Of a stretch of DNA of 7,615 nucleotides, positions 1 to 4,531 are shown piece after piece (positions within the stretch are counted from its first letter, which is position 1; each line of letters begins with the position of its first letter). A program made the position numbers and the translations under genes. Source of the stretch: Dehalococcoidia bacterium (GTDB lineage Bacteria > Chloroflexota > Dehalococcoidia > SHYD01 > SHYC01); the NCBI GenBank assembly GCA_016844365.1, contig JAENIT010000099.1:2460-10074 (forward strand), written 5' to 3'. Below the pieces are notes generated by a model. The model saw only the letters and a program-made list of their open reading frames with translations, ran no database searches and was not told the origin of the DNA.

Positions 1-1
1 T

Positions 2-40
2 GGTGCTGCTGGGGTGAGATTAGGATGCGCTGAATTGTAA
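2..40 (+). CDS. Possible 3' end of an upstream gene (partial)
   Basis: One frame is open from the window edge to a TAA at 38-40, giving a short tail ending in GCAEL. The stop shares its A with the ATG of the next gene (TAATG), an arrangement typical of translationally coupled operon genes. Only about a dozen residues are visible, so no family can be named and the reading could be chance. The other two frames close at 17 and 33. Confidence 0.2.
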   Translation, partial: GAAGVRLGCAEL

Positions 41-774
41 TGAGTTATTGGCGAGCATTTTGGACATCTGTTAAGGAATTCCTCGGTTGGTGGTGGGGTG
101 CGGTTCTAGCACTACTTACATTGGCGGGAATCTCTCTGCTAACCTTTATCACTGTGCTCAAAAGCTTGGGCCCTTTGTGGCAAGCCACTCTTTGGATTGC
201 TATTGCTGTAAGTGGCTCTATTCTTGTATATCGAGTCGGGCAGCACGCTTGGGAAAAGGTCGAGAAGGAAAGGGCGGGCCTGGAAAAACGTTTTGTGCCA
301 GCTCTAAGACTGGAGCCGTATAAGCCAGAGATTGGAGATACCGAGTCTCTGGAGCAATGGGTCGGCATCGAAGTTCACAATGATGGGCAAGAAGACCTTG
401 AGAGATGCTCCGGCCATCTTGTGGGGATTGCCAGGATGGACGGTCCCCTAAATCCGGGAGACCTGTTACCAGGACAGGCAGTTCTGAACTGGAGTTATTT
501 TTCTTTAGGTCGTGCTCAGGCAGAGTGTCCGATTCCAGCTAGAAATTCCCAAGTCCTAGATGTGGCGGCTACTTCAGCGCCAGTTAACAAATTTAGATGG
601 GCTATTGGTCTCGCTCTATACAACCCTGTGGGACCTGGAAGTTATCAAATAACTGTCCAGATCAATGGTCGAGATAACCAGGGTGCTGTAGCTCCTATAC
701 TTGAACGTTATCTAGTGGTTTACCGTGGCGGGAAAGACCTAACAATTAAGAAAAGCAACCCTGGTGACGCGTGA
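40..774 (+). CDS. Two-helix membrane protein with C-terminal beta-rich domain, unknown function
   Basis: I do not recognise this 244-aa protein. Two hydrophobic helices are clear at about residues 17-40 (after a WWW aromatic belt) and 47-65. A short charged, possibly coiled-coil stretch follows at 68-84 (KVEKERAGLEKR). The remaining ~155 residues alternate hydrophobic and polar residues with Gly/Pro/Asn turns, like an Ig-type beta sandwich; motifs include IEVHNDG near 110 and two cysteines near 123 and 163. The predicted layout is a membrane hairpin carrying one soluble domain. The ATG at 40 lacks a strong Shine-Dalgarno site (AGGA lies 14 nt upstream) but overlaps a possible upstream stop, so coupling is plausible. 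Base composition is visibly poorer in G+C than the tldE/pcm region downstream, which could reflect transfer. That it is coding is fairly sure; its function is unknown. Confidence 0.8.
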   Translation: MSYWRAFWTSVKEFLGWWWGAVLALLTLAGISLLTFITVLKSLGPLWQATLWIAIAVSGSILVYRVGQHAWEKVEKERAGLEKRFVPALRLEPYKPEIGDTESLEQWVGIEVHNDGQEDLERCSGHLVGIARMDGPLNPGDLLPGQAVLNWSYFSLGRAQAECPIPARNSQVLDVAATSAPVNKFRWAIGLALYNPVGPGSYQITVQINGRDNQGAVAPILERYLVVYRGGKDLTIKKSNPGDA

Positions 775-855
775 CCACCACACTGAATGCTTCGCCTTAA
801 AGCTTAGAAACCAGTCACCATCTGAGTGCAAAACGCTAAAAAGGTTCCGTTAAAT

Positions 856-882
856 TGTCATTCTGAGCGCAGCGAAGAATCT
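856..882 (+). repeat. Left 27-nt repeat of the GIY-YIG unit
   Basis: The repeat has an outer arm TGTCATTCT, a core GAGCGCAGCGA and an inner arm AGAATCT. ATTCT and AGAAT can pair, so it is an imperfect palindrome. It ends one base before the AAAGG ribosome binding site of the GIY-YIG gene. The same arms occur inverted at 1216-1242 while the core stays in direct orientation. I recall similar CTGAGCG-AGCGAAG repeats as common in several bacterial phyla, but cannot check that here. Confidence 0.75.
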
Positions 883-895
883 AAAGGCTAACGTA

Positions 896-1183
896 ATGCG
901 CCAATACTACGTGTACATAATGAGCAACCACTCTCGAACTCTATACGTGGGTGTCACTAACCACCTGGAGAGGCGGGTGTATGAGCACAAGGAAAAGCTA
1001 ATAGAAGGGTTCACCAAGAAGTATAATATTACTAAACTAGTTTTCTTTGAGGAGACCAACGATATTAACTCGGCCATTTTGCGAGAGAAACAGATAAAGG
1101 GCTGGCTTAGGAGCAAAAAGGTTGCCCTTATAGAGTCGATTAACCCCCAATGGCGAGATCTGAGCCAGGACTGGGAGGAATGA
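896..1183 (+). CDS. Single-domain GIY-YIG nuclease family protein
   Basis: This 95-aa protein is almost only a GIY-YIG domain, the usual size of the stand-alone YhbQ/URI-type group. The GIY-like strand is YYVYIM (residues 4-9) and the YIG-like strand is LYVGVT (16-21). They are followed by the family's arginine and histidine segment LERRVYEHK (24-32) and the metal-binding glutamate in REKQIKGW (63-70, Glu64). The C-terminus INPQWRDLS is also typical. All catalytic positions look intact, so it should be an active Mg2+-dependent DNA endonuclease; its substrate cannot be told from sequence. The ATG follows AAAGG (883-887) by 8 nt. Repeats flank it on both sides, and its A+T-richer codons differ from the following gene, both consistent with an accessory or mobile origin. 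Confidence 0.9.
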   Translation: MRQYYVYIMSNHSRTLYVGVTNHLERRVYEHKEKLIEGFTKKYNITKLVFFEETNDINSAILREKQIKGWLRSKKVALIESINPQWRDLSQDWEE

Positions 1184-1215
1184 CCTGCGCACTAGGTTCA
1201 AAACCTGGAATTCTT

Positions 1216-1242
1216 AGATTCTGAGCGGAGCGAAGAATGACA
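1216..1242 (-). repeat. Right 27-nt repeat of the GIY-YIG unit
   Basis: It reads AGATTCT, then core GAGCGGAGCGA, then AGAATGACA. The arms are the inverse complement of those at 856-882, but the core is in the same orientation and differs by one base (C to G). The repeat ends four bases before the AAAGGGAG ribosome binding site of the tldE gene, so it forms the immediate leader of that gene. Confidence 0.75.
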
Positions 1243-1261
1243 TAATAAAGGGAGTTTTATC

Positions 1262-2599
1262 ATGCTTGAAGAACGACAGATACGCAGTATCCTGGAGGCG
1301 GCCTTGGCCTACAGCAAGGCGGAGCAGACGGAGGTTTCCCTCCACGCCGGCGACTCCGCCCTCACCCGATTCGCCAACAACTACATCCACCAGAACGTGG
1401 CCGAGAGCACTGCCTCGATCATTGTACGCGCGGTGCTGGGCAAGAGAGTGGGAGTGGCCACGGTGAGCAGCGTAGAGGAATCGGCGATAAGGAGCGCGAT
1501 GGACCGGGCCCTGGAGATGGCTCGCCATCAGCATGAGGACCCGGACTTTCGCTCTCTTCCTGCGCCAGCGCCAACAAAGAAGGCTGCCGCCTATGTCCAG
1601 CGCACCGCGGACTTCGGGCCGGAGGAGCGGGCCGCGGCGGTGGCCGTGGTTTGCCGTCGCGCGCAGGAGGGCGGCCTGGTGGCCTCTGGGGCTTTCAGCA
1701 ACGGCGTGGGGCAGGTGGCCATCGCCAACTCCCTGGGCCTCTTCGCCTACCATCTGGAGACGGAGGCCAATTACAACACCGTGGTCATGTCCGATACCGG
1801 CTCCGGCTACGGGGAGAGATGGGCCGCGGACATTAACGACATAGACCCCGGAGCCCTGGCCGCCGAGGCCATCGGCAAGGCGCAGCGGAGTCGAAATCCA
1901 GCGAGTCTGGAGGCTGGAGAGTACACGGTGGTGCTGGAGGAGTACGCCGTCAGCGACATCCTGGACTTTCTGGCCTACCTGGGCTTCTCCGCTAAAGCTG
2001 TCCAGGAGGGACACAGCTTCATGGCGGGGCGATTCGGCGCGCCAGTGGTAGGGGAGAACATCTCTATCTGGGACGACGCACTGGGCCCGGGGACGGCATC
2101 CATGCCCTTCGACTTCGAGGGTGTGCCCAAGCAGCGGGTGGACCTTATTGTCGACGGAGTGGCCAACGCCGTCTGCCACGACAGCTACACCGCGTGGAAG
2201 GAGAACGTAGAGTCCACGGGCCACGCCCTGCCCGGCGGCCACGGCTTCGGGCCGGTGCCCAGGAACCTCTATCTCCAGACTGGCGACGCCACCCTGGAGG
2301 ATATGATCGCATCCACCCGGAGGGGCATCCTGGTGACACGATTCCACTACACAAGGGTGGTGCATCCTCTGACCGTTACAATAACCGGCATGACCAGGGA
2401 CGGCACCTTCCTCATCGAGGACGGACGTATCGTGGGGCCAGTGAAGAACTTCCGGTTCACCCAGAGCTACCTCGACGCCCTAAGCCATGTGGAGATGATA
2501 GGTCGAGACTCCCGACTGATGCAGACGATGTTCTCCTACAATCGAGTGCCAGCCCTGAAGATCGAGGGGTGGAACTTCACCGGAGTTACGGAGTACTAG
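1262..2599 (+). CDS. pmbA: TldD/PmbA family protein, TldE (PmbA) type
   Basis: This is a 445-aa protein, the usual length for TldE/PmbA (E. coli about 450). TldD and TldE form a heterodimeric cytoplasmic protease in which TldD carries the HExxxH zinc site and TldE does not. The known family roles are peptide-modification maturation (e.g. microcin B17) and CcdA antitoxin degradation. No HExxxH is present here, so I call it TldE. Recognisable parts are the N-terminal domain with IIVRAVLGKRVGVATVS (53-69), the family segment near 248-310 (HSFMAGRFGAPVVG, then VDLIVDGVANAVCHDSYTA) and the C-terminal beta domain (RGILVTRFHYTRVVHPLTVT, 354-373; FLIEDGRIVGPVKNFRFTQS, 383-402). The start is set by AAAGGGAG (1247-1254), 7 nt before ATG. 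The usual partner tldD is not visible on either side; the upstream neighbour is the GIY-YIG unit. Confidence 0.92.
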   Translation: MLEERQIRSILEAALAYSKAEQTEVSLHAGDSALTRFANNYIHQNVAESTASIIVRAVLGKRVGVATVSSVEESAIRSAMDRALEMARHQHEDPDFRSLPAPAPTKKAAAYVQRTADFGPEERAAAVAVVCRRAQEGGLVASGAFSNGVGQVAIANSLGLFAYHLETEANYNTVVMSDTGSGYGERWAADINDIDPGALAAEAIGKAQRSRNPASLEAGEYTVVLEEYAVSDILDFLAYLGFSAKAVQEGHSFMAGRFGAPVVGENISIWDDALGPGTASMPFDFEGVPKQRVDLIVDGVANAVCHDSYTAWKENVESTGHALPGGHGFGPVPRNLYLQTGDATLEDMIASTRRGILVTRFHYTRVVHPLTVTITGMTRDGTFLIEDGRIVGPVKNFRFTQSYLDALSHVEMIGRDSRLMQTMFSYNRVPALKIEGWNFTGVTEY

Positions 2600-2672
2600 G
2601 GCGAGCGCGGCCGCTTACTTAGAGCGCGTCGAGATGTCCGCCTAGAGGACTCTCCCACCAATGCGGGTAGTG

Positions 2673-2701
2673 TTGTCGTCGTGCTAGGGGTGTGTTACAG
2701 T
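2673..2701 (+). promoter_or_regulatory. Possible sigma70-type promoter for pcm
   Basis: TTGTCG (2673-2678) and TACAGT (2696-2701) are separated by 17 nt, each matching four of six consensus bases. Transcription would start near 2708, giving a ~27-nt leader that contains the pcm ribosome binding site. It lies just after the tldE gene, so pcm need not depend on tldE transcription. Confidence 0.35.
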
Positions 2702-2718
2702 GAAGTTAGATGGCGCTT

Positions 2719-2726
2719 GGAGGGGG
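2719..2726 (+). promoter_or_regulatory. Ribosome binding site choosing the pcm GTG start
   Basis: GGAGGGGG lies 8 nt before GTG 2735. It falls inside the longer open frame that begins at GTG 2681, so it argues for the downstream start. Confidence 0.7.
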
Positions 2727-2734
2727 TTAAGGTC

Positions 2735-3382
2735 GTGGAGCTAAGGGATCTAGAGTCGGACCGGGCCAGGCTGATTCAGCAGTTGAGTCGGGAGATCCAG
2801 GACCAGAGAGTGCTGGATGCGATGAGCCATATCCCCAGAGAGGACTTCGTCCCTGCGGAGAGCCGGCACCTATCCTATCAGGACGCCCCCCTGCCCATAA
2901 AGTCCGGCCAGACCATATCCCAGCCTTACATCGTTGCCCTGATGACCCAGGCTCTGGAACTTAAAGGTGACGAAAGGGTCCTGGAGGTCGGAACGGGGAG
3001 CGGCTACCAGACTGCCATTCTGGCGGAGACGGCAGGCTATGTGGTGACTGTGGAACGCCATAGCAACCTGGTGGAGGAAGCGCGGAGCCGTTTGGACACG
3101 ATGGGCTACAAGAACATAAATGTTCACCTGGCGGCGGAGGGGGTTATGGGGTGGCCTGAGGGAGCCCCCTACGATGCAGTCCTGACCACCGCTGGCGCGC
3201 CCCGTGTGCCCCAGGCGCTCTTGGACCAGCTAAAGGACGAAGGTCGCATCGTAATCCCCGTAGGTTCTCGAAACGAGCAGGAGCTTCTGGTGGTGGTCAA
3301 GCATGGCGATCGAATCTCGCGCACTTCCCTGGGCGCTTGCCGATTCGTCCCCCTTATCGGCGATGAGGCCTGGGAGGAGTAG
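2735..3382 (+). CDS. pcm: Protein-L-isoaspartate O-methyltransferase
   Basis: The product repairs aged proteins in the cytoplasm by using S-adenosylmethionine to methylate L-isoaspartyl residues. From the GTG start it has 215 aa, close to the ~208 of E. coli Pcm. Family signatures, in order: REDFVP (35-40), LSYQDAPLPIKSGQTISQP (46-64) with the active-site region GQTIS including Ser62, SAM motif I VLEVGTGSGYQTA (82-94), acidic post-I VTVER (104-108), and the late motifs GRIVIPVGSR (170-179) and FVPLIGDEAW (204-213). The position usually reading GDG reads AEG (134-136) here, a mild oddity in a SAM-side loop. The longer frame from GTG 2681 adds 18 residues absent from relatives and overlaps a promoter-like sequence. 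It follows tldE by 135 bp on the same strand, so the two may share a protein-maintenance theme. Confidence 0.93.
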   Translation: MELRDLESDRARLIQQLSREIQDQRVLDAMSHIPREDFVPAESRHLSYQDAPLPIKSGQTISQPYIVALMTQALELKGDERVLEVGTGSGYQTAILAETAGYVVTVERHSNLVEEARSRLDTMGYKNINVHLAAEGVMGWPEGAPYDAVLTTAGAPRVPQALLDQLKDEGRIVIPVGSRNEQELLVVVKHGDRISRTSLGACRFVPLIGDEAWEE

Positions 3383-3478
3383 GAGCCTTGATACCCATCC
3401 GATCCCTACGCTATAGAGGATTCACTAAAAGCTTTCCATTGCTTCCCTGTCATCTGTGAAGGTATGTTGGACGATCAT

Positions 3479-3496
3479 GGCGTATAGCAATACGCC
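3479..3496. repeat. Palindromic hairpin between convergent genes
   Basis: GGCGTAT (3479-3485) and ATACGCC (3490-3496) form a perfect 7-bp stem with loop AGCA. It lies in the 148-bp gap between pcm and the minus-strand gene, beside two further hairpins. There is no T-run, so it is not a classical intrinsic terminator. The wording (CGTATAGCAATACGCCCCTA) resembles dispersed intergenic palindromes I recall from other genomes. Confidence 0.6.
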
Positions 3497-3500
3497 CCTA

Positions 3501-3515
3501 CGAAGTTCCCCTTCG
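3501..3515. repeat. Short hairpin CGAAG/CTTCG
   Basis: CGAAG (3501-3505) pairs with CTTCG (3511-3515) around a 5-nt loop TTCCC. It sits directly against the next hairpin at 3516-3530 and overlaps the end of that repeat. Together with the stem at 3479-3496 it makes a three-hairpin cluster that may act as a bidirectional transcription block. Confidence 0.45.
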
Positions 3516-3540
3516 TCCGCCTAAGGCGGATCAGGACAGG
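3508..3540 (-). repeat. Dispersed repeat with internal palindrome, supplying a stop codon
   Basis: On the minus strand it reads CTGTCCTGA, then the palindrome TCCGCCTTAGGCGGA (3516-3530), then CGAAGGGG. The TGA inside TGTCCTGA is the stop codon of the minus-strand gene, so the repeat encodes the protein's last residues (Leu-Ser). The outer blocks (TGTCCTGA and CGAAGGG) recur at 3784-3810 in the opposite orientation with a different, shorter centre. Confidence 0.6.
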
Positions 3541-4145
3541 CCTTTTAACGCATCTATGAACTGAGAGGCCTGCCTCCGAGTCAATTCCTTCGGTATCACC
3601 CCGTAGACCTCCAGGCAGCGCTGGTTTAAGGCCCCCTCGTCCATGGTGAGCTGGGTGCGGGCGATGGTGTAGAGAGCGTTTACCTGGGCCTCAGTAGCGG
3701 GATTCCCTTGGCTCCTTTCTCCTCGGGATGACTCCCGCACCGTCCTAGTTCCCGCCCTGGTCACGGGGGCGTCCACTATCAACGGCTTGTCCTGAGCCTC
3801 GCCGAAGGGCTCTCCCTCTTTGCGGTACTCGAAGTCCTGGCAGAACTGAGTCCCGTAGCCCAGAGCGGCCAGGGCTCGGCCCAGAGCCTTGGTCTCCGCC
3901 GCCTCAATGTACTCCTCGAAGTCGCCCACGCTCTCGCTGCCCCAGCCAGTGGCCTCGCCACCGCCAGGGAGCATCACCCTGGCCTTGAAGACCGCCAGCC
4001 CCTTATCATGCTCCACCATCTCGGTATTGATGATGGCATCGGGGTGCTCGGTGCGAAGCCAGAGGAGCCGCCACTTCACCTCCAGGTACTCCCGCCCCTC
4101 CAGATTGGTCAAGTACCGACTGGCATCGAACTGTTTCTCCGCCAT
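3531..4145 (-). CDS. Putative Rad52/ERF-like single-strand annealing protein
   Basis: This 204-aa protein has two parts. The N-terminal domain (~1-107) has conserved-looking YLEVKWRLLWLRTEHPDA (20-37), alternating strands through AVFKARVMLP (51-60) and a helix EAAETKALGRALAALGYG (81-98). That helix resembles the one ending the core fold of Rad52/ERF/DdrA-type annealing proteins. The C-terminal domain (~148-202: ATEAQVNALYTIAR, then KELTRRQASQFIDALK) looks like the small helical module often found at the end of phage annealing proteins. The function is by general resemblance only; it could be another phage-type DNA-binding protein. The linker (108-147) contains PFGEAQDKP, encoded by an inserted dispersed repeat. 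I choose the start at 4145 because AGGAG lies 7 nt upstream and a strong promoter lies at 4187-4215; a longer start at 4184 would fall at the predicted transcription start. Confidence 0.75.
   Translation of the reverse strand: MAEKQFDASRYLTNLEGREYLEVKWRLLWLRTEHPDAIINTEMVEHDKGLAVFKARVMLPGGGEATGWGSESVGDFEEYIEAAETKALGRALAALGYGTQFCQDFEYRKEGEPFGEAQDKPLIVDAPVTRAGTRTVRESSRGERSQGNPATEAQVNALYTIARTQLTMDEGALNQRCLEVYGVIPKELTRRQASQFIDALKGLS
3784..3810 (+). repeat. Dispersed repeat copy inside the annealing-like gene
   Basis: GGCTTGTCCTGAG followed by CCTCGCCGAAGGGC lies inside the coding sequence, in the stretch between the two protein domains. Read on the minus strand it keeps the frame and yields EPFGEAQDKP. 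The same TGTCCTGA and CGAAGGG blocks bound the repeat at 3508-3540. In-frame peptides of this wording are familiar to me as products of a widespread CCTGAG...CGAAGG repeat, which I cannot verify here. Confidence 0.6.
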
Positions 4146-4152
4146 AACATCA

Positions 4153-4157
4153 CTCCT
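4153..4157 (-). promoter_or_regulatory. Ribosome binding site choosing start at 4145
   Basis: On the minus strand AGGAG stands 7 nt before the ATG at 4145. No comparable site precedes the in-frame ATG at 4184. Confidence 0.75.
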
Positions 4158-4186
4158 AGTTACTAGCACACTCGTTTCACTCACTT

Positions 4187-4215
4187 ATTATCGCGATATG
4201 AGACCTCGGCGTCAA
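4187..4215 (-). promoter_or_regulatory. Sigma70-type promoter of the annealing-like gene
   Basis: On the minus strand TTGACG (4215-4210) and GATAAT (4192-4187) are separated by exactly 17 nt, each matching five of six consensus bases. Transcription would begin near 4180, leaving a ~35-nt leader with the AGGAG site. A palindrome overlaps the -10 box. Confidence 0.65.
4189..4198. promoter_or_regulatory. Palindrome TATCGCGATA overlapping the -10 box
   Basis: This perfect 10-bp palindrome shares four bases with the GATAAT box and runs into the spacer. A dimeric repressor bound here would block RNA polymerase. No regulator gene is visible nearby, so the operator role is inference. Confidence 0.35.
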
Positions 4216-4511
4216 GGGGACGTATTCACTGGTTCTACACTATTAAGTGTGAAATTGGGTAAAGATTGAAAGCACCCGCCGTCCTCTGTAACTTAGGGTT
4301 AGCATAAAACTCGAAGCAAGAGCGCTGACGACAGCTGCGGGTGGAGATCTACCAGGCGGTAGAGCGGTTGTGGCAGCAGCGGGAAGACGCTCAGAAGAAC
4401 CGAAGGGAGGCGGCCAACACCGCTCAGTAACATTCTTTCTTTTGTGAGTTGACACGGCCCTTCGCCGCAGAAAATTGTTGTTAAGGACTTGGCCTCACAT
4501 GGATGGTTTTG
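4216..4511. other. Gene-poor divergent intergenic stretch
   Basis: No convincing gene lies here. An inverted repeat ACACT-ATTA-AGTGT (4237-4250) stands 22 bp upstream of the -35 box of the minus-strand gene and could be a second regulatory site. A perfect TTGACA occurs at 4449-4454 but no good -10 follows at 16-18 nt. A possible gene remnant is at 4329-4430. Otherwise nothing is recognised. Confidence 0.5.
4329..4430 (+). pseudogene. Possible 3' remnant of a lost gene
   Basis: Between stops at 4326 and 4428 one frame encodes 33 residues of amphipathic, charged helix (containing VEIYQAVERLWQQREDAQ). This looks more like a real protein tail than random translation. There is no ATG and no ribosome binding site before the only GTG (4341). 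It may be the leftover C-terminus of a decayed gene, or chance. Confidence 0.15.
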
Positions 4512-4520
4512 TGATATACT
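4512..4520 (+). promoter_or_regulatory. Extended -10 promoter element of the phosphoesterase gene
   Basis: TGATATACT matches the extended -10 pattern TGnTATAAT with one mismatch in the hexamer. No good -35 box lies at standard spacing, which extended -10 promoters tolerate. Transcription would begin at about 4526-4528, only ~5 nt before the ATG at 4532, giving a nearly leaderless mRNA. That fits the lack of a Shine-Dalgarno site there. Confidence 0.4.
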
Positions 4521-4531
4521 TGATCTCGAAG

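Larger units (their letters stand above)
856..1242 (+). mobile_element. Putative 387-bp repeat-bounded GIY-YIG element
   Basis: A single small gene is bounded by two 27-nt repeats whose outer arms read TGTCATTCT at the left end and AGAATGACA at the right end, giving an inverted-terminal-repeat layout. Inside each lie a nearly identical core (GAGCG, one variable base, AGCGA) and an inner arm (AGAATCT / AGATTCT). The unit fits tightly between a membrane protein gene and the ribosome binding site of tldE. No clear target duplication is seen: flanks are TAAAT on the left and TAATA on the right. Calling it mobile is inference; it could also be a gene flanked by two independent intergenic repeats. 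Confidence 0.4.

Noticed and set aside
1214..2365. Long open frame on the minus strand (383 codons)
   Set aside because: It is the antisense shadow of the G+C-rich tldE gene; the translation is low-complexity His/Arg/Gly-rich with no known motif, whereas the plus frame is a clear TldE.
2600..2672. Gap after tldE, inspected for a terminator
   Set aside because: Only a 4-bp stem (GTCC/GGAC, 2637-2650) and a GCGGCCGC palindrome are seen; neither is followed by a T-run.
2681..2734. Upstream GTG start for Pcm
   Set aside because: No ribosome binding site; the extra 18 residues are unlike the family and cover a promoter-like sequence, while GGAGGGGG precedes GTG 2735.
3889..4269. 126-codon plus-strand frame opposite the annealing-like gene
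   Set aside because: Serine-rich composition, no ribosome binding site, and it overlaps a convincing coding frame and its promoter on the other strand.
4449..4454. Perfect TTGACA box
   Set aside because: No acceptable -10 hexamer lies 16-18 nt downstream (best is GAAAAT at 15 nt), so I do not call a promoter.
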